From positions 1-61,770 of the forward strand of contig JALHNI010000023.1 in assembly GCA_022843605.1 (NCBI GenBank): DNA of 61,770 nucleotides, given 5' to 3'. Below, in pieces: positions 18,636 through 26,951 of this stretch (positions are counted from its first letter, which is position 1; the number at the start of each line of letters is the position of its first letter). Source of the DNA: Bryobacter sp. GTDB taxonomy: Bacteria > Acidobacteriota > Terriglobia > Bryobacterales > Bryobacteraceae. The position numbers and the translations under genes were made by a program. Below the pieces are notes generated by a model. That model had not been told where the DNA came from. It made no database searches and saw only the letters and a list, made by a program, of their open reading frames with translations.

Positions 18636-21143
18636 ATGAGTCTTTTGCCTGACCTGCGATATGCCTTGCGAGCGATTCGGCGCAGCCCGTTGTTTGCCAT
18701 TGTGGCGATTCTGTCTCTGGCTCTTGGCATTGGTGCGAATACCGCGATTTTCACGCTAATGGATCAACTCATGTTGCGGCCGTTGCCGGTGAAGAGTCCC
18801 GAGCAACTCGTCATGCTTTATCAGCAGGGCGCGCACAACGGCAGCAACATGGGTTCGCGGATGCACTCCTATCCGATCTATCAGGATTACCAGCAGAAAG
18901 CTGAGGCACTTTCTGAGGTCTTCTGCCGGCGGCAGGTGCAAACGGCGGTGAGCGTCAACAACAACACCGAGCGCGTGGATGCCGAAATGGTCTCCGGTAA
19001 CTACTTCACCGCGCTCGGGGTGAAGCCGGCTCTCGGACGTGTTTTCAGTTCCAAAGAAGATGATCGCGAGTATCAGGGCCATCCGGTCGTCGTTCTCAGT
19101 TACGACTACTGGGCGAATCGCTTTGCCAAGAATTCGAATGTACTGGGCCAGAAGATCCTCGTGAATAACTATCCGATGACCATTGTCGGGGTCTCGGCCG
19201 AAGGCTTCAGCGGGCTTGACCCTTCGCGATCGGCCCAACTACGGGTTCCCATTCAGATGATGCGCAACATGGTGCCGCAGTGGACCTGGCTTCATATGGA
19301 CGATCGCCGCACGCGCTGGGTGCAGGTCTTCGCCCGCCTCAAGAATGGCCAGACCGTCGAGACGGCCGGACCACAAATGCAGGTGCTCTTTATGCAGATC
19401 CGAACTTACGAAATGACTCTTCCGGCGGCCAGTAAGTGGACCCAGTACGGCCGTGATCAGTTCATGAAAGGCAATCTGAAAGTCGAGAGCGCCGCTGGCG
19501 GGTACTCGCAACTGCGTAACAGTTTTTCGACGGCGCTGATCGTGCTGATGTGCATGGTGGGACTGGTGCTGCTGATCGCCTGTGCCAACGTGGCCAATCT
19601 GCTGATCGCGCGCGCCTTCGCCCGGCAAAAGGAGATCGCCGTGCGACTGTCGATCGGTGCCTCCCGCGGACAACTGGTGCGGCAATTGCTGGTGGAGAGT
19701 CTGCTGCTGGCGTTCATCGGCGGCATGGCGGGCATCGCAATGGCCATGGCCATGACAAAGGGTCTGCTGGCTCTGATTCCGTCGCAGGATGCGCCGCTGC
19801 TGATTCGGTCCACGCCGGACCTGCGCATTCTGGCCTTCACTCTCGGGCTGACGATGCTGACGGGCCTGCTGTTTGGCCTGGTGCCGGCGCTACGCGCGAG
19901 CCGGCCTGACTTGTGGAGCACGCTGAAGGATGCCGTAGGCTCCGTGGCCGGAGCAGGCGGCTCGCTGTTTCTGCGCAAAGGTCTGGTGACCGCGCAGGTT
20001 GCGTTGAGCTTCCTGCTGCTGTTCGGCGCCGGACTGTTTGTCCGCAGCCTGCAGAACCTGCAAGCTACGGACACGGGCTTCGAAGAACTCGACAATCTGG
20101 TGACTTTCCAGATCAATCCGGCTTTAAACGGCTACGATGCCCCGCGCACGGTGCATCTGTACAACGAACTGTTGGCGAATATCAAGGCTTTGCCCGGAAT
20201 CAAAACCGCAGGCTTCGCTTCCGTGGCGCTGCTGGCGGGCGACGAATGGGACAGTTCCACCAGCGTGGAAGGTCATCAGGCCAAAGACGGCGAGGACATG
20301 CAGGCCTTCATGAACGCGCTATCACCCGGCTATTTCGAAACCATGGGCATCTCGCTGATCGCGGGGCGCGACTTCGACTATCGCGACCTCAAAGAGGATG
20401 CGAAGGTGGCCATCGTCAATCAGCGCTTCGCCAAACACTACTTCGGCGATCAGAGCGCCGTGGGACGCCATTTAGGCCGCGGCGGCGGACCGAACACGAA
20501 GCTCGATGTCGAGATCATTGGGGTGGTGGAGGACTCGCTTTACGAGGGTCCTCGGGAAGGAGTACGCCGCCAGGTGTTCATCCCCAACTGGGGCAAGGGC
20601 GGCATTGTGTTTTACGCGCGCACACAGATGGGATCGACGTCGGCTCATGCGATGCTACGGGGCGCGGTGAGGAAGCTCGACGCCGGCCTGCCCGTCTATC
20701 AGATGAAGACGCTGGCATCGCAACTGGATGAGACGCTCCTCACCGAGCGCCTGATCGCGATGCTCTCGGCGGGTTTCGGCCTGCTGGCGACCTTGCTCGC
20801 GGCCGTTGGCCTCTACGGCGTGATGGCGTTCGTCGTGGCCCGCCGTACCAAGGAACTGGGCCTGCGGATGGCGCTGGGCGCACGGCAGAGCGAGGTGATC
20901 TGGATGGTGATGAAGGAGGTCCTGAGCCTGCTCGGCCTGGGTCTCCTGGTCGGGGTACCGACGGCGATTCTGCTGGGCCAATACGTCGAGAAGAAGTTCA
21001 ATCTGTACGGCGTCAAAACGAACGACCCCTGGATGGTGGGGTGGTCGATGTTGGTGCTCATCGTGGTGGCTTGCCTAGCCGGCTTCATCCCGGCGCGGCG
21101 GGCGAGCCGCATCGACCCCATCGTCGCCCTGCGCTACGAATAG
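18636..21143 (+). CDS. ABC-type permease of the acidobacterial duplicated orphan permease (ADOP) class
   Basis: 835 residues. Two MacB-PCD/FtsX units: a first transmembrane helix (IVAILSLALGIGANTAIFTL), a periplasmic domain, three helices around residues 290-420 (LIVLMCMVGLVLLIACANVA, RQKEIAVRLSIGASRGQLVR), then a second copy with helices near 445 and 700-830 (RTKELGLRMALGARQSEVIW, PARRASRIDPIVALRYE). No ATPase gene adjoins. The ADOP class is strongly amplified in Acidobacteriota; substrates are unknown, though related MacB exports macrolides and lipids. Confidence 0.93.
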   Translation: MSLLPDLRYALRAIRRSPLFAIVAILSLALGIGANTAIFTLMDQLMLRPLPVKSPEQLVMLYQQGAHNGSNMGSRMHSYPIYQDYQQKAEALSEVFCRRQVQTAVSVNNNTERVDAEMVSGNYFTALGVKPALGRVFSSKEDDREYQGHPVVVLSYDYWANRFAKNSNVLGQKILVNNYPMTIVGVSAEGFSGLDPSRSAQLRVPIQMMRNMVPQWTWLHMDDRRTRWVQVFARLKNGQTVETAGPQMQVLFMQIRTYEMTLPAASKWTQYGRDQFMKGNLKVESAAGGYSQLRNSFSTALIVLMCMVGLVLLIACANVANLLIARAFARQKEIAVRLSIGASRGQLVRQLLVESLLLAFIGGMAGIAMAMAMTKGLLALIPSQDAPLLIRSTPDLRILAFTLGLTMLTGLLFGLVPALRASRPDLWSTLKDAVGSVAGAGGSLFLRKGLVTAQVALSFLLLFGAGLFVRSLQNLQATDTGFEELDNLVTFQINPALNGYDAPRTVHLYNELLANIKALPGIKTAGFASVALLAGDEWDSSTSVEGHQAKDGEDMQAFMNALSPGYFETMGISLIAGRDFDYRDLKEDAKVAIVNQRFAKHYFGDQSAVGRHLGRGGGPNTKLDVEIIGVVEDSLYEGPREGVRRQVFIPNWGKGGIVFYARTQMGSTSAHAMLRGAVRKLDAGLPVYQMKTLASQLDETLLTERLIAMLSAGFGLLATLLAAVGLYGVMAFVVARRTKELGLRMALGARQSEVIWMVMKEVLSLLGLGLLVGVPTAILLGQYVEKKFNLYGVKTNDPWMVGWSMLVLIVVACLAGFIPARRASRIDPIVALRYE

Positions 21144-21164
21144 AGGCGTTTCGGAAACAAGTGG

Positions 21165-21192
21165 GAGCCCTTCCGGTGAGGCGGAAGGGCTC
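21165..21192. terminator. Bidirectional hairpin terminator
   Basis: Perfect 11-bp stem GAGCCCTTCCG (21165-21175) / CGGAAGGGCTC (21182-21192), six-base loop, centred between the convergent stops of the ADOP permease and the LysM amidase. Confidence 0.7.
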
Positions 21193-21198
21193 GGCGGC

Positions 21199-21999
21199 TC
21201 AAGCGAGGGCTTGGGCGAGGCGATCCCAATCGAAGGCTGGGCCGATATCGGTCTTTTCGGCGTGGAAGTTCTGGTGCGAAGCGACGCCGCGGAAGTTGGC
21301 GTAGTAAGACCAGTCGAGGCCGTCGCGTTTTTCGACGTTCGGGATCTGGCAGGGAATGGAGAACTGATCGCAGAGGCTGCGCGTGAGCCGGGCGACGGCT
21401 TCCTGTTGCGCGTCGGGGAAGGCGGCGAAGTAGTCGAGTCCACGGAAGGACCGGCGGACGTAGCGAGCGGTTTCGCCGGTGTGGCAGTAGCGGGTGCGGT
21501 ATTGGTTGGGCCAGCAGTGGAGGTGGCCGCCGGCGAGTTTGAGTCCGCCCCAGTTGACGATTTCGATGCCGATGGAGCGTTTGTCGAGGAGGAAGCCGGG
21601 GTTTTGCGCGGCGGCGACACCGAGGTGGCAAGCCCAGTAGGAGGGATCGAAGACTTCGTAGATTTGGCCATCGAGGTCGACGAGGTAGGCGGTGGCGACG
21701 CGCTCTTTGGTGGAGAGCCAGCTTTGAAAGGCGCCCTCGACGGTACCGCCGGCGGTGAAGTGCAGGACGACGAGGTCCTTGGGGTGTTTTTCGGCAATGA
21801 ACTGATCGCGAGGCAAGCGGCGGCGGCGATCGATGGCTAGTTCTGGCAGTGCGCCGGGAATTCTGAGTTGTTCGCCCGGATAGATGAGTCCGTTGGGGCG
21901 AAGTTGATTTGCGGAGATCAGCGCTTCGGCAGATATGCCGAGTTGCTTGGCGATGCGCGCGAGCGAATCGCCGGGACGAACGATGTAGGTTGTAGACAT
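21199..21999 (-). CDS. LysM plus N-acetylmuramoyl-L-alanine amidase (Amidase_2)
   Basis: 266 residues. The LysM domain begins at residue ~4 (YIVRPGDSLARIAKQLGISA) with no signal peptide ahead of it. The amidase domain follows (LVVLHFTAGGTVEGAFQSWL, AYLVDLDGQIYEVFDPSYWACHLG, IGIEIVNWGG), ending with VASHQNFHAEKTDIGPAFDW, which carries the C-terminal metal ligand and catalytic Lys. It cleaves the amide between MurNAc and peptide. GGAGG precedes the ATG. It lies 111 bp downstream of the BlaI/M56 operon on the same strand, so it may share wall-stress control. The export route is unclear. Confidence 0.88.
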   Translation of the reverse strand: MSTTYIVRPGDSLARIAKQLGISAEALISANQLRPNGLIYPGEQLRIPGALPELAIDRRRRLPRDQFIAEKHPKDLVVLHFTAGGTVEGAFQSWLSTKERVATAYLVDLDGQIYEVFDPSYWACHLGVAAAQNPGFLLDKRSIGIEIVNWGGLKLAGGHLHCWPNQYRTRYCHTGETARYVRRSFRGLDYFAAFPDAQQEAVARLTRSLCDQFSIPCQIPNVEKRDGLDWSYYANFRGVASHQNFHAEKTDIGPAFDWDRLAQALA

Positions 22000-22110
22000 A
22001 GGAGCCTCCAGACGCGAGGCTAGCGGGGTGTCAAGCGACTTTTGCGGGGTCTGGACGGTAAAGCGTTCCGGATCATAGAGATGGCGCGCGATCTCGCTGG
22101 TGATTGGCGA

Positions 22111-23334
22111 TCAGGGGATTAGGATAAATGCCTGTATGGCGATCCGGGAACTGCGAGTGTGGCGGAACTGTGGGCGGTGGAAACGGACGGAAATCGCGTC
22201 GAAGTGTCGAATGCGGGGCTGGGCGGGTAGGGGGAAAGTGAGGGTTTCGGAGGTGGCGAGTCCGCCGGCGGGTGTGGACTGAACAGGCACCAGACCCAGG
22301 GATTGACGGGGTTTAGAGAGGAGAGTGGTGTCCCAGAGGACGAGTTCCAAAAGCGTTTCCGTCGCGAAGGGATCGGCGTTGCGGAGTTCGACTTGGATGG
22401 CGTGGCAGCAGGAGAATTGCATGGGGACGCCAAGGTGTTGATGCGCTTCCATGATGAGGGGAAGTCCGCCGGTGGAGCGGAAGAACTTGTCGGTGGGGAG
22501 GCCGTGCTCGGTGATTGAGCTTTGGGGCGGACGGCTAAAGGGTGGTTGGAAGAACCAGTAAACGCCATTGAAGGGGATGCGCAGGACGGCCAGGTTGGGG
22601 ACGAAGGCGGACTTCCGCGGGACGACGGATCGAGGCGCGACGAGTTTGACCTCTTTAGGCTTGGGCGGCCAGAGGATGATGCCGCGGTGGACATCGGCCG
22701 GGTGGAGCTTGGTGGCGCTGGTGGTTTGGGTCTGGGCGGTGGGTTTGGGGGCCGCACGAAAGGAGGAGCCGTGGCCTGACTGGCTGGCGGCTGGCCGGAT
22801 GAGATAGCTGGACATGGGGATCAGCGTGAAGACGAGAATCGCGAAGGCGGCGATGGACGGTTTGCGCAGCCGGACAACGGGAGTGAAGCCCCAGGTAGCC
22901 AGCGAGGCGGCGAGGATGGTGAAGAAGGCGGCCCACGGGAGCCGGTCGATAGCGAGGGTGATGACCAGGGCCTGCAGCGAGAGCGCGGTGGAGATGGCGG
23001 TCGGACGAAAGCTCCGGGGGCCCTCAGCGAGGCGGGCGGAGAGGAACTGGACAGTGAACAGGGCGAGCGGGATGGTGGTCCATTCCGGAGCGGTGCGCGA
23101 AAGCAGCGCGATGGGGGCGAACCAGAAGGCGCTGGCGATCATCGGTCGGTTGACGCTGCTCCGCCAAGCGAGCAGGCGACTGAATAACAGGGCGACGAGC
23201 GCGGGGAGCGGGAGGTACCAGACGATCGTCCAGAGGAGTTTTTCCGGGGAGAAGAGCAGCCGGGGCGGCAGCGGGCAGAAGAGCCATGCGGCCAAGGCGG
23301 CGAGCAGGAGCGCGCAAAGGTCGCGAAGAGCCAT
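22111..23334 (-). CDS. Membrane protein with extracytoplasmic C-terminal domain, partner of BlaI/M56
   Basis: 407 residues from ATG 23334, whose A is shared with the M56 stop (TGATG). Seven or so hydrophobic segments fill residues 1-210, then a soluble domain (~225-407) with VLRIPFNGVYWFFQPP, FRSTGGLPLIMEAHQHLG and QFSCCHAIQVELRNAD. I recognise this domain as one found next to M56/BlaI genes in Acidobacteriota; no function is established. It could be the effector or sensor of the system. The in-frame extension to 23493 is antisense to the M56 coding end and is rejected. Confidence 0.7.
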   Translation of the reverse strand: MALRDLCALLLAALAAWLFCPLPPRLLFSPEKLLWTIVWYLPLPALVALLFSRLLAWRSSVNRPMIASAFWFAPIALLSRTAPEWTTIPLALFTVQFLSARLAEGPRSFRPTAISTALSLQALVITLAIDRLPWAAFFTILAASLATWGFTPVVRLRKPSIAAFAILVFTLIPMSSYLIRPAASQSGHGSSFRAAPKPTAQTQTTSATKLHPADVHRGIILWPPKPKEVKLVAPRSVVPRKSAFVPNLAVLRIPFNGVYWFFQPPFSRPPQSSITEHGLPTDKFFRSTGGLPLIMEAHQHLGVPMQFSCCHAIQVELRNADPFATETLLELVLWDTTLLSKPRQSLGLVPVQSTPAGGLATSETLTFPLPAQPRIRHFDAISVRFHRPQFRHTRSSRIAIQAFILIP

Positions 23335-24317
23335 CAGCGACCCTTTTGAGGCGGGGCGGGAGGCGGGGGAGGGCTGGCGGTGAGCCGCCGGGCGGAGGTG
23401 GGCTCCGGGACGCTGGTGAGCCAAAGATAACTGGAGCGGGCCACGCCGGAGAGGATCGCGCAACTGAGGAGGAGCAGCAGCGCGAGGCCGCATTGCTCGC
23501 GACGGGAGAGAGCGCGCGTGGCGGGGGAGGCCAAGGCCAGGATCCGGCGCTCGAGAATCTCCGCGCCCCCGATGCCGAGAGCGGCTAAGGGGCGCTTCGG
23601 CTGAATGGTGTGGCGGGCAATGGCGAGAAGGCAGCGGGCGTATTCGATGGGATCGGTTTGGGCTTCGGCATCGCAGGCGAGTTCGCGGGCCGAGTGCAGG
23701 TTGCGGCGGAGCCAGCCCGTGAGCGGGTGAAAGGCCAGGGGTAGCAGAAGTAACTCGGTAGCGAGCAGGGTGATCAGATCATGCCGGCGGACGTGGGTAA
23801 GTTCGTGGGCCAAGGCGGTTTCGAGCAGGGGCCGGTGCTTGGCCTCGGTGAGGAACTCTGGGATGAGGACGATGGGGCGAAAGGCGCCGGTGAGCAGCGG
23901 ACCGGCGCCTTCGAGTTCAGCCGGTGAGATGCGGATCTCAACGCCCTGACGTTTGGCAAATGAGCGGGCTCGCTGGCGGACCCGGTGCGTGGCGAGAGCG
24001 GCGCGGAGGAACTGTCCCGCGCGGCGCAGTGAGGCGAACAGGGCGAGCGCCAGCAAGAGGCGATACCCGGTGGGCGGTAGCTCCAGTCCTTGGCGCTTAA
24101 GGAAGGGCGCCATGGGGGCGGGTTCGAGTAGGCCCAGGCCGACGGCGAGAGGGAGCAGCGCGGCTAGGATGGCGGTGAGGATCCAAACGGAGTGCTCCGT
24201 TCGGGGCGAGGGACGGCGCAGGAGCCACAGCAGAAGCACGGCGAGGCCAGCGAGGAGAGGAAACTGCCAGGCGGCATTGAGGAAGTAGGCAAAGACGAGG
24301 GATTCGGTGGCGGTCAT
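23334..24317 (-). CDS. BlaR1-type membrane metallopeptidase (M56)
   Basis: 327 residues. Membrane helices at ~9-35, 42-62 and ~90; a cytosolic zinc-peptidase domain with LLETALAHELTHVRRHDL (HExxH ~190) and CDAEAQ (third ligand); a last helix near 285; and a short Pro-rich tail where BlaR1/MecR1 would carry a penicillin-binding sensor. It presumably cleaves BlaI on an unknown wall or envelope signal. The start overlaps the BlaI stop by 4 bp. Confidence 0.9.
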   Translation of the reverse strand: MTATESLVFAYFLNAAWQFPLLAGLAVLLLWLLRRPSPRTEHSVWILTAILAALLPLAVGLGLLEPAPMAPFLKRQGLELPPTGYRLLLALALFASLRRAGQFLRAALATHRVRQRARSFAKRQGVEIRISPAELEGAGPLLTGAFRPIVLIPEFLTEAKHRPLLETALAHELTHVRRHDLITLLATELLLLPLAFHPLTGWLRRNLHSARELACDAEAQTDPIEYARCLLAIARHTIQPKRPLAALGIGGAEILERRILALASPATRALSRREQCGLALLLLLSCAILSGVARSSYLWLTSVPEPTSARRLTASPPPPPAPPQKGR

Positions 24318-24742
24318 TGGCCAGCCTTCCTCAACTGGCTGTTTTTCTTGAGTGGGCCTACCTTTCGTTCGGCGTCGGCGGCGACTTGCTCGAGTTCGCG
24401 GAGCTTTTCGGGGGTGAGTTGATGGGTCTCGAGCATGCTGAGGACCAGTAGTTCGGGCGAGCCGCCGAAGAGGCTGGTGACGAGGTCCTGGAGGGCGGAG
24501 GCGGCGGCGAGAGTCCGTGAGACGGCGGGGGCGTAGTAGTAGGCGCGGTTCTGGAGTTTGCGAGCCACTTTGCCCTTGCGGTGGAGGGTGTTGAGGACGG
24601 TTTGGACGGTGGTGTAAGCGAGGTCACGGTCCTTGGGCAGGCGATCGACGACGGCCTGGACGGTGGAGGGTCCGGCTTCCCAGAGGATCGTCATCAGTTC
24701 CAGTTCGGCGGGGGTGAGATTGGGATGTGGTTTGCGGCTCAT
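24314..24742 (-). CDS. BlaI/MecI/CopY family repressor
   Basis: 142 residues. Winged helix: LTPAELELMTILWEAGPSTV and YTTVQTVLNTLHRKGKVARK (residues ~9-64), then the dimerisation and cleavage region (AAASALQDLVTSLFGGSPEL). Dimers bind TA-rich inverted repeats and are inactivated by the M56 peptidase encoded next. Two CTAG-N4-CTAG sites flank its promoter, so autoregulation is expected. Confidence 0.93.
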   Translation of the reverse strand: MSRKPHPNLTPAELELMTILWEAGPSTVQAVVDRLPKDRDLAYTTVQTVLNTLHRKGKVARKLQNRAYYYAPAVSRTLAAASALQDLVTSLFGGSPELLVLSMLETHQLTPEKLRELEQVAADAERKVGPLKKNSQLRKAGQ

Positions 24743-24743
24743 G

Positions 24744-24799
24744 TCCTAGTTGTCTAGGAGCATAAGGCGGTTTCGGGTGGCTGTCAACTAGTTTTCTAG
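24744..24799 (-). promoter_or_regulatory. blaI promoter with two CTAG-N4-CTAG operators
   Basis: On the minus strand TTGACA (24787-24782) and TATGCT (24764-24759) are 17 bp apart. Operator 1, TCCTAG-TTGT-CTAGGA (24744-24759), covers the start of transcription and includes the AGGA ribosome-binding site. Operator 2, CTAG-TTTT-CTAG (24788-24799), lies just upstream of the -35 and overlaps the stop codon of the permease gene. Confidence 0.8.
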
Positions 24800-26151
24800 G
24801 AGTTCTTGCGCGTGGTCCAGAACCAGTAGAAGGGAAGTCCGGCGGCGATGATGGCGAGGCCGGCGAAGGACTGGGCGGGCTGGAGGTAGAGGGTATTGAG
24901 GAGGAGGACGAGGGTGACGGCGCAGAAGACGAGGGGGATGACGGGGTAACCGGGGATGCGGAAGGGGCGCGGGGCATCGGGTTGTTTGCGGCGGAGGACG
25001 ATGAGGCAGGAGGCGGTGAGGCCATAGAAGAGCCAGAGGGAGAAGACGGCGTAGTCGGTGAGGCGGTCATAGTTGCCGGAGAGGGCGAGGGCGGAGGCGA
25101 GGAGGGCGGCGAAGATGCCGGCGCGGACGGGGACGCCTTGGGGCGAGAGTCGATTGAGGAAGGCGAAGTAGAGGCCGTCCTGGGCCATGGCGTAGGGGAC
25201 GCGCATGGCGGGGGCGAGTCCGGTGTGGAGCGCGCCGAAGGAGGAGATGAGCATGCCGGCGGCGAGTAGGGCGGTGGCGGCGGGGCCGAAGATGCGGGTG
25301 AGGGCTTCGGTGGCCACGGAGGAGGAGAGGGGGACGTTGGCGACTTCGAGGGGCGTGAGGGCGTAGAAGTAAGAGGCGTTGGCGAAGAGGTAGAGCGAGC
25401 CGACGGTGAGCAGGGCGAGGACGAAGGCGCGGGGGATGTTGCGTTGGGGGTCGCGGACTTCGCCAGCCATGGGCGCGAACATGGCCCAGCCTTGGAAGCC
25501 CCAGAGGGCGCCGATCATGGCCGCGCCGATTCCGGCCATGCCACCGCGCGTGGCGGCGGGGACGGCTTCGCAAGCGCCACCGGTACCGGAGAGGGTGTAA
25601 TTCAGCCAGTTGCCGTCCGAAAGGAAGAAAGCACAAGCGCCGACGGCGAAGACGACGAGGACTTTGGCGACGGAGAAGGCCGTGGCGACGTCGCCGGTGG
25701 TTTTGACGGAGAAGCAATTGATCAGCAGGGCGAGGAGAATGGCACTGACGGAGACGAGGGCGAGATGATCCTGCAGGCGGCCGCCGAGGACGATGTTGAG
25801 GAAGATGGCGGTGGAGACGGATTGGGCGGCGATGGAGGCGGGCCGGGTGATGGCGGTGTAGGACCAGCCCCAGAGGAAGCCGGCGCGTTTGCCGTAAGTT
25901 TCGCCGATGAAGACGTACTCGCCGCCGGCCCGGGGCATCATGGCGGCGAGTTCGGCGTAGCAGAGGGCGCCGCCGAGAACGAGCAGTCCGGCGGCGAGCC
26001 AGACGGCGAGGACGGTGAGGGGCGAGTCGACGTTGCAGGTCATGACGCGCGCCTTCAAGAAGACACCCGTGCCGATCATGTTGGCGACGTTGAGGGAGGC
26101 GGCGGCGGTGAGCGAGAGGCCGCGGACGAGTTGTGGCATCCGGTGCGTCAT
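24796..26151 (-). CDS. Amino acid permease (APC superfamily, LAT/YfnA-like)
   Basis: 451 residues, twelve predicted membrane helices. The first helix has the APC substrate-binding break (NVANMIGTGVFLKA), followed by CYAELAAMMPRAGGEYVFIG and a helix 6 containing GALWGFQGWAMFAP. It imports or exchanges amino acids at the inner membrane. ATG 26151 begins the family N-terminus; an in-frame extension to 26526 is low-complexity and antisense-like. Its stop lies inside the blaI operator 2. Confidence 0.9.
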   Translation of the reverse strand: MTHRMPQLVRGLSLTAAASLNVANMIGTGVFLKARVMTCNVDSPLTVLAVWLAAGLLVLGGALCYAELAAMMPRAGGEYVFIGETYGKRAGFLWGWSYTAITRPASIAAQSVSTAIFLNIVLGGRLQDHLALVSVSAILLALLINCFSVKTTGDVATAFSVAKVLVVFAVGACAFFLSDGNWLNYTLSGTGGACEAVPAATRGGMAGIGAAMIGALWGFQGWAMFAPMAGEVRDPQRNIPRAFVLALLTVGSLYLFANASYFYALTPLEVANVPLSSSVATEALTRIFGPAATALLAAGMLISSFGALHTGLAPAMRVPYAMAQDGLYFAFLNRLSPQGVPVRAGIFAALLASALALSGNYDRLTDYAVFSLWLFYGLTASCLIVLRRKQPDAPRPFRIPGYPVIPLVFCAVTLVLLLNTLYLQPAQSFAGLAIIAAGLPFYWFWTTRKNS

Positions 26152-26210
26152 GGTAGCAGAAATGGGATCGGCTTCCAACGCGGGTGACGAAACCGGAGAA
26201 CTTTGGGGGT

Positions 26211-26235
26211 TGGCGGGCCTGGGGGCCCGCCCTAC
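26211..26235. repeat. GC-rich palindromic repeat (GGCGGGCC-TGGG-GGCCCGCC-CTAC), copy 1
   Basis: 8-bp stem (26212-26219 / 26224-26231) followed by CTAC. A related copy lies at 26920-26942 on the other side of the decayed gene. Confidence 0.65.
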
Positions 26236-26239
26236 AGGG

Positions 26240-26864
26240 TTAGGGGGTGACGCCGAACGCGCGGCCGAGGGCTTTGGCGACGTCGACGCGGAAGCCAAGG
26301 ATGAAGCGGAAATCGGAGGAGGCGCTTTGGTCAGGGCGTCGGCGGTGGAAGGGGATGTGCGGCAGCTTGAGGCGCCCTTCGATGTTGAAGCCGAGCTCGA
26401 TGGTGTGGATGGTCCGCCGCGTGAGGGTGTTGACGGTGGTGCGGGTCTGGTTGTTGAGGGTGACTTCGGGTTCGCCGCTGGTAGCGGGATTGGTAACCGC
26501 TCGGCGGTAGATGCCGTTCTGGCCATAGGTGACTTCGAAGTAGCCGAGGTTGTCGGGGGCGATTTGGCGGTTGCTAAAGGTACTTCCCATCAGGTCGTAC
26601 TTCATGACGCCCAGGCGCAACCCGTAGCCGTAGAGTGGCAAGGGATTGGTCGTGGGGGTCGGTGTCTCCGTAAAGGCACCTTTTTCGATGGAGGCGTTAT
26701 CGCGGAACAATTCATCGCGCATGTCATTGGCGGCGAAGTCCTTGCGAACAACCTCTTCCCCAGAGTGGCGGCGTTAGGCTCGAAGGCTTCCAGGCCGGTC
26801 TTTTTTAGGAAGTTTTGAGTCAGTAAGTTGTACTTGGCATCCGTCTGCTGTTGTGGTGTTTTGG
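26240..26864 (-). pseudogene. Decayed gene of unknown function, frameshifted
   Basis: Two frames give protein-like sequence that join near 26760: QQQTDAKYNLLTQNFLKKTG and LEAFEPNAA in one, then GEEVVRKDFAANDMRDELFR, YDLMGSTFSNRQIAPDNLGY and LGFNIEGRLKLPHIPFHRR in the next, to the stop at 26240. The second frame alone (26240-26722, 160 aa) lacks a ribosome-binding site at its ATG. This pattern fits one frameshift in a longer gene. No family recognised. It is bracketed by GC-rich palindromes, and a further G/C-rich imperfect inverted repeat lies near 26870-26897. Confidence 0.5.
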
Positions 26865-26919
26865 GCGGGCCGGGGGGCCAGCCCCAATGGAAGGGGCCAC
26901 CGGAAGGGCTAGTGGGGCA

Positions 26920-26943
26920 CGCGGGCCTGGAGGCCCGCGCTAC
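26920..26943. repeat. GC-rich palindromic repeat (CGCGGGCCT-GG-AGGCCCGCG-CTAC), copy 2
   Basis: 9-bp stem (26920-26928 / 26931-26939), then CTAC as in copy 1. It lies 9 bp past the aspS stop codon, so it may act as its terminator. Confidence 0.65.
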
Positions 26944-26951
26944 GGACAAGG

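Noticed and set aside
23494..24300. BlaR1 with penicillin-binding sensor domain
   Set aside because: After the M56 domain only one helix and a short Pro-rich tail remain, so beta-lactam sensing cannot be claimed.
26152..26526. N-terminal extension of the amino-acid permease
   Set aside because: Ser/Pro-rich low-complexity residues across an intergenic palindrome and another gene's 3' end; the permease family start is at 26151.
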